Source: Plicaturopsis crispa FD-325 SS-3
Lineage: Eukaryota; Basidiomycota; Agaricomycetes; Amylocorticiales; Amylocorticiaceae
Reading direction: 5' to 3'
Assembly: GCA_000827205.1 (NCBI GenBank)
Contig: KN832558.1
Coordinates: 681,020-745,019, forward strand
DNA: 64,000 bases
Below, piece after piece: positions 24,110 to 35,601 of the stretch. The notes below the pieces were generated by a model. That model ran no database searches, was not told where the DNA came from, and saw only the letters and a program-made list of their open reading frames with translations. Every line of letters starts with the position of its first letter. Positions within the stretch are counted from its first letter, which is position 1. A program made the translations under genes and the position numbers.

Positions 24110-24535
24110 GGCTGTGGTCGAGCTGGGACTGCAGGTTATCGGCATGCCACTGCCTCTTCCCCACAGAGTTCTAGCTTTACGAAACACGTTCATCTACCTT
24201 CCGCTAGTTGTTATCCTCCGAATCTGAGTGCCTCGACAATGCACTGGAATGGGCACTCCGACATATCGCAAGACAGCGCAAGCGAGGCCGGAAGTCTCGA
24301 TTTTGACGACGAACTTGCTACCCACCTGCGACTCAACGGAGGCATGAATATGCACACGCCGCAACCACTGTCCACGTCATGAACCGGGCAGGGATTTGAC
24401 CTAGCAGAGAGGGACGATCGTTTTCAAGAGATATGTATACCAAGGACGATAGCTCTCGGTTGGGTAGCTCAGCGTCGAGCCTCTCACCTTCGTCATTCGT
24501 ACGTCCTCAGCTGTTCCTTGCGCCCTACCCCTAGT
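24110..24535 (+). pseudogene. Possible remnant of an unrecognised gene
   Basis: An open frame at 24110-24382 has strongly protein-like composition (Ser-rich, then SDISQDSASEAGSLDFDDE and LATHLRLNGG). After its TGA a second protein-like stretch follows in another frame (24400-24535, with DMYTKDDSSRLGSSASSLSP). A single intron with usual borders does not join them. This suggests a decayed or misread gene, possibly a regulator judging by the Ser-rich acidic composition, which is inference only. Chance is possible. Confidence 0.3.
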
Positions 24536-25588
24536 ATGTGAAGTCTGAGCCTTCTTGACAGTCTACCGATCACTAGATACTCTAGTAAACTATAGCCGCG
24601 ATATGCCATGACGCGTGGCGCTGTGGGTCTACGCGCAAGGTCTTGGACTCCAAGTGGCTTTGGACCGCTCCCTTTTCTCGTCAGACGGGCATAGGCATAG
24701 GCATGTACAATCAATGAAACTGCACGCGTTGACTGCTTAACTAAGTCCTCATCTTCGTTCATAAGCGTAAATCGTTGGATCGTCCATACTTTTAGGTGGA
24801 TCGCTCATGTGGTTGACGGTGCGATGTAGCAATCCCAAACAATGTTTGGCCCGAAATCCCATCCTAGCTTCTACAGTGGAGAATGGCTTGGCACTGTAAG
24901 TAGCGTGGCATTCTCTCGGAACTGCAAGGTCACTGAGCGCTCGCTGGGACTTTCGCGTTTGACGCGCTTGGCGATTGCACGGTCTCCTCGACTCGCGTGA
25001 GCTGATTTCGCCTCACCTGGCGTGGAACATGGACAGTGCCGTGACTACTTTGACTGTTCGAGACCATATTCACCAAACCCTCGCACGAAGAATGTATACG
25101 CTCCCACCACCCAAATCTGCTATCAAGCCCACGCCTAGGTTCTACGCACTTTAGAAAGAGTAGGCCTCCGTCGCGTACGCTATGATATATTAAGGGCTCT
25201 ACGTAGCTTCCACATCCCCGAATGATAGGCCATTGGGGTATCGCACCGAGAACCCCTGCATAGCTCCGGCGCTTAGTACTTTGGGGGCTGGCCGACTCTC
25301 GTTCTGCCTAGGATGTCGTTTCGTCCTCTCACAAGGCACGCCCCCAGTGCTTTTGACATTCACCCAGGTCCTGATGTGCCTATATTTACAGAAGCCTGAC
25401 AGTGATCGTTCTCAGCTAGCTGCTCCCGCCCGGGCCGTCCCCAAAGGCGGGGCCCCGCACTCGGAGCTAGCAGGCATGTAGTTCTACCCATGCCGCTATA
25501 CATAAGGAAATGCCCAGCGGGATGAATGCTGCCTCCCTTCCACACCCACCACCCGACCCTCTCTACAGTCTCCAAAACAATTTCACTC
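24536..25588. other. Intergenic, no gene seen
   Basis: About 1 kb without convincing coding signal on either strand. The right end is the promoter region of the xylulokinase gene. Confidence 0.45.
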
Positions 25589-27429
25589 ATGGTCGCCGCC
25601 GAACCTGCGCAGTTTCTGGGGCTTGACCTCTCCACGCAACAGCTGAAAGCTATTGTCATCTCCGAGGACGCATCTGTGCTACATGAATGCGCGGTGCATT
25701 TTGACCGCGACCTACCAAGGTATGGCACCACCAATGGCGCGATTGCTGGACCGGACGGCGAGGTCACGTCTCCTGTCGTGATGTGGCTTGAAGCCCTGGA
25801 TCTCCTCATGAAGAGGATGAAGATGGCTGGAGTCAACTTTTCCGCCATCTCTGCCATTTCCGGAGCAGGCCAAGTGCGTCTACTTCACTCAGATTCTTTC
25901 TCAATATGTGTACTCAACATGTTCGCTAGCAACATGGCTCCGTCTACTGGTCCTCTGAGGCCGAGGAGTACCTCGCGTCTATGAACCCGGAACGAGGGCT
26001 AGCACAGCAACTGTGCCCTTCTGCATTCTCATTACCAGATGCGCCCATCTGGCAGGATTCATCGACAACGCGTGAATGCCGTCAACTGGAGGACTTTGTT
26101 AGTGGCCCCCAAACTTTGGCCGATATTACTGGAAGCAGAGCGTACGAACGCTTTACGGGCCCTCAGATCATGCGCGTAAGATATTTTCCGATCTCCGCGT
26201 ATTCCTTGCAAGTATTGACGGTTTGCAGATACGTCGCCTGAAACCAGTGGCCTACAAAATGACCTCGCGCATCTCGCTGGTCTCGTCTTTCCTCCCGTCC
26301 TTGTTCCTCGGACACATCGCGCCCATAGAAGTCTCGGATGCGAGCGGGATGAACCTCATGGATGTACTTACTTGCAAATGGGACGATGAACTGATGGAGG
26401 CCTGTGGTGGCCCCGAATTACGCTCCAAATTAGGTCCGGAGCCTGTGCCAGGTGGTACAACGCTCGGGACTGTGAGCGACTGGTGGATCAAGCGGTGGGG
26501 TTTCCATCCCAGTAAGTTTATGATGCTGTCAAGGATCGGTCTTATTTGAGCCTAATTTGTGGAACCTCTCAGAGTGCATAGTTGCACCCTTCACTGGCGA
26601 CAACTCCGCGACAGTTGCTGCGCTGTCAGCGCCGGGAGATGCCATTCTCTCGCTAGGAACGTCGAGCACTCTTCTTCTTTCTATACCCCCCGCCGAGTCT
26701 CCTCCCAAACGATTTACAACCTCCCACCTCCTCTCCCACCCTACGACTCTCGACGCCCAGATCGCAATGCTATGCTACAAGAATGGGGCTCTGGCGCGAG
26801 AGCAAGTCCGGGACCGTTATGCTGACGGTGACTGGGAGCAATTCAACAAGCTCCTCGAGTCGTCCAGTCCAGGCAACGGCGGATACGCAGGATTCTATTT
26901 CCCCCTCCCCGAGATAATACCGCCTAATGTCCACGGCGACTTTTTCTTCCGGGCGCCACTCAAGACCACAAAATTATCGCAGCAGGTCACCCCCGTAACA
27001 TCCATCCCCCGATCTGCGCATCCTCGCGCTATCCTCGAATCGCAATTTCTCTCTATCCTTTCTCGCATCGAGGCGATATTGCCACCCGACTCCCCGCCTC
27101 TGCAGCGCTTGGTCATCACAGGCGGCTCATCCGCGAACCCTGCTTTCCGGCAGCTCGCAGCGGATGTCTTCGGCATGCAGGTCTATGTCTCCGAGGGAGG
27201 TAAAGAGGCGGCGGGCACCGGCGGTGCTCTTCTGGCGAAGTTTGCGTGGTGGAAAGCGGAAAATGGGGGTCAGGGTACGTTTGAGGAGATGACTCTGGGG
27301 GAGGTGGGCAGGCTACGGTGTGTTGCATGGCCGCGGGAGCAGCGCGTTGAGGAATATCGCGCACTGATTCCCACATATCTGGCTTGCGAGGCCAAGGTCG
27401 TTCAAATTTGCAGAGAATCTCAGCGGTAA
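25589..27429 (+). CDS. XKS1: D-xylulose kinase (xylulokinase)
   Basis: Four exons (25589-25873, 25930-26175, 26229-26511, 26573-27429) give 556 residues, in the normal size range. It belongs to the FGGY carbohydrate kinases. The N-terminal phosphate-binding motif is FLGLDLSTQQLKAIV, followed by ISGAGQQHGSVYWS, LPDAPIWQDSSTT (substrate region), SRISLVSSFLPSLFLG, DASGMNLMDV, the nucleotide-binding VAPFTGDNSATVAAL and LSLGTSSTLLL, and near the end LVITGGSSANPAFRQL and EAAGTGGALLA. The enzyme phosphorylates D-xylulose to xylulose-5-phosphate in the cytosol, feeding pentoses from hemicellulose into the pentose phosphate pathway. The start was chosen at MVAAEPAQFLG, because the open frame upstream is not conserved-looking. 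XKS1 is the yeast symbol. Confidence 0.93.
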
Positions 27430-27680
27430 AGCACGTTACATGTCGATACGACGCATAATATTTTCTAGAATTCATATAGAGTACATACGCTAACGATGTA
27501 CAGTACTTAGAGGTTTCGGACGGAATTCACTGCACGGAGTTCGGGATATAATTGAGCTGAGCCTCGAGGCTCACTACACAACTTAGGGGCGTTCATGTAC
27601 GGAAAGAAGAAGCCACACATCGCGTCCATTGCAGTCCATTGCACCGACGGCGAGAGGACATTTCTTTCACTTACTCTCCC

Positions 27681-30180
27681 ATGTCAGACCCGGAACAAGA
27701 CGCCTCAATCCTAGGAAAACGCGCCCGTAATGGAGACGGGCAAACCGACATTGCCATAGACCAGCAAAATGAACCTGCGAAGGTGGAGGACGAAGACGAC
27801 GACGACGATGTCGGGCCCATGCCCATGCCAGTCGATGCTGCTGCCAACGGTGGAGCAAAGAAGAAACGAAAAGGTGCGCTATACCTACACTGTTTCTCCC
27901 TGAGCATGGCTGATGCGTCTGTCGAACCAAGTCTTGCCTCATGAGAAGCTATACTTGGACCACCTTCCAAGCACAGATCAATATAACAAGAGTTTCATGC
28001 ACCGAGACGTCATAAACTTCACTGTCGTGACATCGTGCGTGCCCACATATTGCGTTGTATATGGCCCTCTCACAAATGCTGCAGAACAAACTACGTGATT
28101 ACCACGTCCGTGGACGGACGACTCAAATTCTGGAAAAAGCAGACGACAGGAATCGAATTTGTAAAACAGTACCGTGCACATCTCGCGCAGATTGTCGGGG
28201 TGTCGGCCAGTGCGGATGGTCAGCTTTTTGCTAGCATAGCAGAGGACGGCAGTGCGAAAGTATTCGATGTCATCAATTTCGGTGTGTTCATGCGTCGCGT
28301 CTTTCCTAAAGCAACCCTGACGTGTCCTATGCACAGACATGATCAATATGATAAAACTTGGATATGTACCACACGCATGCGCTTGGGTACATCGGCGTGG
28401 GCAGGCGCAAGGTCTTCTAGCTGTGTGAGAGTTATTCAACCAACATCGGAAGCGCGTTGCTTATATTTTGCAGGTCAGAGCAGACCACTGGGATAATCAG
28501 GCTGTATGATGGACGGGGCGGCGACACTCCTCTTGAAGTCATCGATAAACTCCATAGGTTTCCTGTGCACGTCATGTCGGTATGTTTCCACGCAACTCCG
28601 AGCCTGAAAGTTGATAGTGGAGCTTTTACCCGTGCACATAGTACAGTGACAGATACGACACTGTAATCTCTGCCGACGAGGGTGGATTCGTCGAGTACTG
28701 GCAACCGAGGGAGCCATTTGATTTACCGAAAACTGTCCCGGGCTTATGGTCATACAAAACCGAGACCGATCTATACGAATTCAAAAAGGTGCGCACTTCT
28801 TCATACGGACGCCAATTATGCATACTAAATGCCTTACAGTCGAAATCGATACCAACGTGTCTAACCCTGTCTCCAGATTCCGGGTCATTCGCCACATTTT
28901 CCTTCCCAGACCGACAAGTCCGGATATTCTCCTTTTTGACTGGGAAGATGACCCGAAAGTACGACGAGTCACTTGCAGCGATACAGGAAATGCAGCAAGC
29001 CGGCACGGCCGTGTACAGGGTAGAAGATATGGAATTCGGCCGACGATTAGCCACGGAGAGAGAGTTGGAGCTTCCGGGACCAGATGGGCGCATACCTGGT
29101 ATGTGGAGTAACGCGGTATGGGACGAGAGTGGCGCGTTTGTGCTGTACCCCACACTGCTAGGTATCAAAGGTACTGTTTCCCTTGGCATTTAGCGCTGGC
29201 ATGATATCACTCACGTGTTACCGACAGTGGTAAATACATATACGAACCGCGTCGTCAGGCTACTTGGAAAAGACGAAGTCGTCCGTTGGTTAAACCTAAG
29301 CCTCTACCAGGGCGCTCCGGAGAAGAAGAGCTTCACTACTATGGTATTGTGCCTTCTTTTTCCTGATTGCTGTGGCTAACCTCTCTCATCAGGCCATGGC
29401 CGCTTCTGCCAATCCCATTCTAGCGGGAAAAGGCGCTCGTGATCCAACTCTTTTCTGCACAGGGTACAAGCGCCAACGATTCTACATGTTTACCCGCGAG
29501 GAACCTTCGTATGTTTGTTTACCCTCCCGACAGTCATACAGTTTGCTTATGGACTGCTCAACAAAGTGGCGACCGAGACGTCTTCAACGAGAAACCTACT
29601 CGCGAGGAACAGTCCGTTGCGACCGCGCACCCTTCACTCAAGTCTGGCCCGTCTCCTGTTGCCAACGCTGCTACGATCCACACCACCGTGGGCGACATGC
29701 ACCTCCGGCTTTTCCCCGCGCAAGCGCCCAAGGCGGTGGAGAACTTCGTCGGCCACTCGCGCAGCGGGTACTTCGAGGGCGTGATCTTCCACCGCGTGAT
29801 TCCGAAGTTCATGATCCAGACGGGCGACCCGCTGGGCGACGGGACCGGCGGGACGTCTATCTGGGGACGGGAGTTCGAGGACGAATTTTCGGATGACCTC
29901 AAACATGATCGGTATGTATTTCTCCACCAATGCCCCCTCCCCGCTGACGATGTTTTTGGACAGACCATACACCGTCAGTATGGCCAATGCTGGACCCGGC
30001 ACTAATGGATCGCAGTTCTTTATCACGACGACGGCGACGCCGTGGCTGGACCGTAAGCATACTATCTTCGGCCGTGTATTATCCGGGCTTGAGGTCGTAC
30101 ACGCCATCGAGAACGTCAAGACGAATAAAACGGATAAGCCCTACGAGGATATTAAAATCATTAGCGTCGAGCTCGAATAG
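27681..30180 (+). CDS. WD40-repeat cyclophilin (peptidyl-prolyl isomerase, PPWD1 type)
   Basis: A many-exon gene starts [17 protein letters not shown] with an acidic stretch ([14 protein letters not shown]), then KKKRK. WD40-type segments follow in order: [73 protein letters not shown] and [15 protein letters not shown]. After [12 protein letters not shown] comes the cyclophilin domain: [78 protein letters not shown] and the catalytic Arg/Phe/Trp-type residues are present. This architecture is that of spliceosome-associated PPWD1/Cyp15. It should act in the nucleus as a prolyl isomerase. Stop at 30178-30180. Confidence 0.9.
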
Positions 30181-30268
30181 TCGCGTGCTTACTTACTCCT
30201 TGTATAGCTCGTCGTGTCATCTTTGCAATGCTATGTTATTTTGTATAAACTCGGCCATGGCGTCTTGA

Positions 30269-31384
30269 TCACAATGCAACACGGTCGAAGGCTGCTGTGT
30301 GATGCAGGACCTTGAGGTCGATGCCAGCATTGAGGTCGGCTAGCCGGCTTTTGAAGACATGGGTTATCGATGCAACGAGCGCGGCCGGAGCCAAGGAAGG
30401 GTTCTCGAGAGCTACAGACGACGGACACGAGAACTTCAGCAGTGTATGGCGTCTGCCTTGCAGATGTACGAGTATGCATTCGTACACATCGAGCAATGCA
30501 CCGGGGAGGAATGCGGTCTGGGAGGCAGACACGGGGACATATGCGACTGGGTATCCGAGTAAGACCCCGGCTAGAGGCACCAGAGTCTGCTGGTCCAGGC
30601 CAGATGGAAGTGCGTAAGACGGCATCTGGCTAGCGCGCCAGTTTTCGCACACTCCTTGTACAGCAGAAAACAGAGCATGCGGTGGACGCTGGATCTGGCG
30701 TGATTGAAATAAGACTCAACAAGCTTAAGGAAGAAGGCGGCGACCTACCAGGTGTGGCTCCACGTCGAGGACAACAAACCGTGTCCACAAACTGTTATCG
30801 GATGGGACGGAGGGTTCGCCTTGGACTATACTTTGGTACTGCAGCGAGTCTGAGATCGCCATAAGCATCGGTGCATTGGCCAAAAACGACTGCTCCGACT
30901 CCAAATCGTGAACCTGAATCAGTTGCTTGAATCGTGATGAGAAAATGCCTTTCTCCTAGAGGTGTGGATTTCCTTCAACAAGTGTCGAAACTTCTTGTAC
31001 TTATACTCACCGACTGCCGTAGTTTCACTACGAGGGCCGTTAGTGCCCTCGAGGAAACAGCGATTGCGTCGACAAGGTAAGCACTCCTAGTAAACAAGCG
31101 ATGTTCAGTAAGCACGGCGTATGATTCAAAACACAGAACACATACCGAACAGAGAGTGCTACGAGGGCAACATCCTCTGAAAATGACCGAAGTCGAACAT
31201 GAGAGGATTTGCGAAACTCTGGAATGATCCTGGCCGTCTCGTATACGACGGCCACGGTATCGTCGTAGGACGGTGTTTCGTTGAAGGCATCCAGCTTTTC
31301 ACAATCTTTTGCGGTTTGAGTACGGTCAATTTTGTACTTCAGTATGCGTGCAGATGACGGTGAGAGAGAAAGCCACTGCTCCAT
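30269..31384 (-). CDS. Uncharacterised protein, possibly UPF0739 (C1orf74-like)
   Basis: About five minus-strand exons can be chained: one ending near 31150 (WRTKTSPMEQWLSLS ... VALVALSVR), YLVDAIAVSSRALTALVV, GIFSSRFKQLIQVHDLES, VAAFFLKLVESYFNHARS, and the last exon with VPLAGVLLGYPVAYVP, LLDVYECILVHLQG and ALVASITHVFKSRLADL. The stop is at 30269. The start is uncertain: ATG 31384 is in frame, but coding sequence may continue upstream. The final exon reminds me of the small conserved UPF0739/DUF4504 family, whose function is unknown. I hold this only weakly. No catalytic motif or membrane segment was seen. Confidence 0.5.
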
Positions 31385-31651
31385 GGGGGACGTCTTAGTA
31401 CGCCACAAAATCGCTGAATCTATACATCAGATAAGATCAGTAATTATCCAGCGACCAGGATGCGTTTGACAAGGCGGAACGCAATACTGAGCGAGGGGTG
31501 CGAAAAAGGCGTCAAAGTACTGCTATTACGATGTAGGGAAGAGTGTAAGTTACAAGATACAGAGTTCTAGTTCCATGTTCATACAACAATGAATGAGAGA
31601 GAAATTAACGCGACAATCGAAAGCAGAACCAGATCAAAGACAAGCGAACCT

Positions 31652-32542
31652 TCATTTGTTGACCACCTCGCGCCACGCCTTCCCGCCGTTGGTCCACACA
31701 CCGCTCACGATGTTCCATATCTCCCCCAGTCCAAAACCAGCCGCGAAGAACGGATTGATGGGAAAGACAGATGGGTCGCATGCATCGAAAAGACCCTCTC
31801 GCAAATGCTTCTTATCGTCGGCGTCAGCTGTAAGCAACTTGTGCATGCCATGCGGCGTCTCCGGGGTATTGTGTCTCGAGGCGGGATCAGGGTCTATAGA
31901 GGGCCCAGAGAACAGAGCAGAGCGTGACGAAGAGTGACGGAGGAGATGAAGAGTGGCATCGTCGACGGAGATTAATGAGGTCACCCAGGACAGGAGTGGG
32001 AGATGAATGGGAGCATGTGGACTCGGACTAGACGGCTTGTGTTGCGACGAGCATGTGTTGTTCCTCCTTCTACCCGAGCGAAGAGGGCGGCGGGCGCCTC
32101 GCCGCAACGATGCTGCGCGGTCCCGAACCGTTTGCTGGATCGGAAGCAGTGACGGTCTACGGCCATATTCTTCATCTAGTTCCCTCTCCTCAGCATCTGC
32201 ACTCCGTTCATCTGCCACCCACTCCCACAGCTCTGACGTAGGCCCGTCGCTCAATGCCAGTGGAGAACGTGCGATATCACTGTCTGACCCTGTACTCCTA
32301 CTCCAGTCATCGTGAACGCCACTGCTCTCGCGCGACACGGTCAGTCCTGACAGGGAAACATCTGTCGGAGCCGAGAACTCAGATGAGAAACTAGGGCTGG
32401 CAGGTGCAGATGGCGGGTTGGGAAATATGTAGATGGAGTCCGCTAAGTTTTCCTCGAAGCTTTGCTGATTAACGTCGGTCTCCAGAGACGGATATTGGCG
32501 CCTCTGGGCGTGCTGGGATGGAGGAGTGTAATACTGGGACAT
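31652..32542 (-). CDS. Uncharacterised fungal protein with conserved-looking C-terminus
   Basis: A single open frame without introns, 296 residues, starts MSQYYTPPSQHAQRR. Residues 25-110 are Ser/Pro/Asp-rich and probably disordered. An Arg-rich basic stretch (SLRRGARRPLRSGRRRN) lies near 145-160. A moderately hydrophobic stretch LPLLSWVTSLISVDDATLHLL follows near 180-200. The end, INPFFAAGFGLGEIWNIVSG then GKAWREVV, looks like the conserved core and could be a membrane-associated helix. I do not recognise the family. Absence of introns is unusual beside its neighbours. An AT-rich block at about 32590-32660 lies upstream. Confidence 0.5.
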   Translation of the reverse strand: MSQYYTPPSQHAQRRQYPSLETDVNQQSFEENLADSIYIFPNPPSAPASPSFSSEFSAPTDVSLSGLTVSRESSGVHDDWSRSTGSDSDIARSPLALSDGPTSELWEWVADERSADAEERELDEEYGRRPSLLPIQQTVRDRAASLRRGARRPLRSGRRRNNTCSSQHKPSSPSPHAPIHLPLLSWVTSLISVDDATLHLLRHSSSRSALFSGPSIDPDPASRHNTPETPHGMHKLLTADADDKKHLREGLFDACDPSVFPINPFFAAGFGLGEIWNIVSGVWTNGGKAWREVVNK

Positions 32543-32920
32543 GGTGTGTTTAAGCAACTTCAAGCGAAAGGACGCGTTGCGCGAACACCGGAGTTATTTA
32601 ATAATTAATTTATTGTCACTTAATATTATGTAAAGAGTTTATTTAACGTTTTGACGCAGGCACCATCATTAAATGTCTAAAAGATATGACAATATTGATG
32701 CAATTTATGCGAGGACTTCGTCGTCCAGACTGCAGTGTCTATGCAGCGCGCGTTTCAGGGCGTCCGAGTCGTTTTCTCTTTTCTCCTTCGTTCGACATCT
32801 ACGTTCTTTACCGTTTCGTCTGCTGGACAGATTTTTTTCTCCTGTTCTGTAGTGGATTCTCTTTCTTCGGACTCGCCAACTGCTCAGAGGTACTGCCGGT
32901 CCCCCGAGTCGCCTGTGAAA
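32543..32920. promoter_or_regulatory. Divergent intergenic region with AT-rich block
   Basis: About 380 bp lie between two divergent starts. From roughly 32590 to 32660 it is distinctly AT-rich (taataattaatttatt), against a GC-rich background. It may serve as a nucleosome-poor bidirectional promoter. Confidence 0.4.
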
Positions 32921-34486
32921 TGTACCAGGCCGAGCCTTCGATACCCGCGTTTCTTTCTTCACGTCCGTCATTTTTTCCTTGATTTTTCTCTTGTTTTCTA
33001 TAATGAACGCGTTATTTTGTGCCTTTTCTAGGGCGTCTAGGCAAGGCGACTAGCATAGAGCTCGGAGACGCTGCAGAGCCCACATTAGACGCGTGGATCG
33101 CGTTGCAGCTGATAGGCAGCAACATATGTCTCCCCGTCCTGCTCGTCACATTCCTTCTCTCGAAGACCATCAAACGGCACTTTACATTGATCAATGTGTG
33201 CATCGTGTGGATTATATCGGGTACCCTAAGCCTTTTGCTGTGAGTCTACCCGTCTTCATGCTCCCCCACACCGCGCCGGCAGCCTTACACTGTGCAGATT
33301 TTATGCAGGCAAACATAAGGGACCCGAGCCGCCCCAGGGGTTGTGCATAGCGCAGTCGTCCTTCCTTGCCGGCATAACACCGATGGGGACCGTATCAACT
33401 CTTATGCTCATGATCAGTATACTGGCATCCTCCCACAACGACCCCACAAAAGCCGCTATAACGAGGCTGAAGTCGATAATCGTGAGACAGTACCATTGCA
33501 CTATCAGACTGATCTCGTACTGAATGTCGTTGAAGATGTTACTAGCTCCATACATAACATTTTTTGTGTTTTGGATCAGTTCCCTTGTGGTACGCAAGAC
33601 GCCATTTGTTTTCATATTACTTGCTGAGAAGACCCGTGCCTCAGGTAGCTCTGCATAATCCACACAACGTAGACCGCGATAGGCGGTTCTTCTACTGCTC
33701 ACTGCATAACCGAATATTGTACGTGAATCGGAGGTGCTGAAACAAGCCATAGCTAACCACACGGTGTCTAGCTCGCACTTCTCGCAGGCTTTCACGTTGA
33801 TAGCATGTCTGGTCATTTCAGTCATTGAAGGTATGATGATGCCTTTCTACTTTTGCGCTCGCCACTAATACGATTTTCCAGTGATTGTCGCGAACAAACT
33901 GTACCACAATTGGCAGGGTAAACAGAAGGCCGGACTTTCGGCTGATGTCGATGTTCAACTTGTTTTGCGTGTCCTCGCCTTTGGTTTCTATATCTTCGCT
34001 GCCATTTGGTCCGTCATATTAGAGCCTCGACGAAGTAAGACATTCGCTAATCACGGTTGCTTGCAGTTTCTCCTTGGTGTCGTTGTTTGTACCTTATAGT
34101 CCCGCAACCGATATGTATTTTTCGACCAGTAAGCTGAAGTCCTCCACGTCGCCAATATGATCCGTAACTGACCATACAACAACGACAGTCCCCCTGGTTG
34201 TATTTCTTATATTCGGGACGCAGCCAGTAGGTCATATCCTCACACATCACCCACCTCTCTCAATCTATTTTGACAGGATGTATTGCGTGCCTGGGCGTTC
34301 TGGCGGCCACGCCGGTACGAGGTCGATGACACTATTGTTCGCTCGACCTGGAGTCCCTCTTTCGACATGTCCGGTAGCGACAAGCCAGCCCCTAGCGTGT
34401 ACGACGTGCGCAAACTGGTCATCATTACACATATGGACAAGGAGCAACCAGTGCAACCGCTTTCCTCGACAAGACATGTTCGATGA
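32921..34486 (+). CDS. Multi-pass membrane protein of an Agaricomycete family (probably 7TM)
   Basis: About nine exons can be chained from a likely first exon at 32921 (MYQAEPSIPAFLSS). Membrane segments follow in order: WIALQLIGSNICLPVLLVTF, LINVCIVWIISGTLSLLL, ITPMGTVSTLMLMISIL, LLAPYITFFVFWISSLV, ACLVISVI and VLRVLAFGFYIFAAIW. Motifs include FYAGKHKGPEPP followed by LCIAQSSF, DRDRRFFYCSL, and a C-terminal cytosolic exon from VLRAWAFWRPRRY to the stop at 34486. The GPEP...LC..Q block and DRRFFYC motif match a receptor-like family I know as widespread and uncharacterised in mushrooms. A role as a 7TM receptor is inference. The start codon is the least certain part. Confidence 0.65.
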
Positions 34487-34679
34487 GAGACCAGGCGTTT
34501 CAGTCCCCGATCTTGGATAGGAACGGAGAATAGATGCCATTGCAAGAGGGCCAATATAGCTATGTAATCTACGGTACCCGTACATTTGTGAATAATACGT
34601 GAAAACTCGACGTCGGATTCGCAGAACCTGGCGATATTCGTAGGGTCCTGATGTCAAATGGCCGACATGAGCTAGCGCG

Positions 34680-35377
34680 TCAAGCACCCGGTGCATGATA
34701 CTTCATCTTCTCAAGCTCAAGAATATTCATATTTCCCGCATCAATTAATCCTTGGACAGTCTCGACCAACCATACCACACCACCAGGGAGGCACCACCAT
34801 GCGACTGTCTGCCACGCGCGGCCCAAGAAGAGGGACAGACACGGTGCGAGGGCGGACGCTGCTAGCATGTGCGTATACGAGGGAAGCGGTGTAGTGATAA
34901 GATACGTTCGATTGGGATGGAGGATAAGCGCGAGGTTGGCGTGGATGGCGAGGGCGAGGAGTGCAAGCGGCGTCGAGAGCGGAATGGGGAGTGCGGGACT
35001 GTCTGCAGGAAATAATGCGAGGATGGGGCTTCGTTTCGAGGGGCTCAGTAAGTAGATAAAATGTCTGTCAGATACTCAGTACGTCTCCGATTCGGAACTG
35101 TCTGCTTCTGGCACTCACAGAAAAAATGATAGTCCTACAATCACTTGCAGAGCGAGTAGATAGAGCCCATTCGAGGCGGAGTTCTCATCTCGCAGTTTCT
35201 CAATGAGATAGTCCTGCTCTACGAGACAATATGCAATGTAAAGTTTCAGTCAGCATTGGAATATCCTCACGTATTGAATGAAGCGCAGTCACCTTGGTCG
35301 TCTAGAATACGCGTTTCTTCGGGTTCCTCTGGAAGCGTTGCGTACTGGAAGGGTATCCGTTTCCTAAGGGTATCCAT
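34680..35377 (-). CDS. Small multi-pass membrane protein, unknown
   Basis: Three exons (35377-35293, 35218-35119, 35043-34680) join in phase to 182 residues. The N-terminus MDTLRKRIPFQYATLP is polar and acidic. Hydrophobic segments follow: LYLLALQVIVGLSFFL, PLALLALAIHANLALIL, MLAASALAPCLSLFLG and WWCLPGGVVWLVETV. The C-terminal tail is ILELEKMKYHAPGA. This suggests four membrane helices with a cytosolic N-terminus. No family is recognised. The gene converges on the 7TM-like gene and is divergent from RIO1, with about 220 bp between starts. Confidence 0.6.
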
Positions 35378-35601
35378 TTGTACGATAAGTTATGTACGGC
35401 GCGTTGGAAGGGTAAGCATTAGAGGACTTGGGCCCCAGTGGCAGGAGGAGGAGGCGTGCAAGAGACTTGAAGAGAGAGGAACTCAGGGGCGCGTACGGAA
35501 TTGGGACGCGCGGGACTCGGATCTTGCTTCCGATAGATTTCTTGACGATCATCGTAATCGCAAACTTGTTCAAGTCCACTTGTGTTTTTTTTTGAAAAAA
35601 T

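Noticed and set aside
23847-24227. A 126-codon plus-strand open frame
   Set aside because: Its composition is not protein-like throughout and it overlaps a better coding signal in another frame.
24455-24530. A tRNA-like start (ggttgggtagctcag)
   Set aside because: No anticodon arm, T-loop or matching 3' acceptor strand follows at the right spacing.
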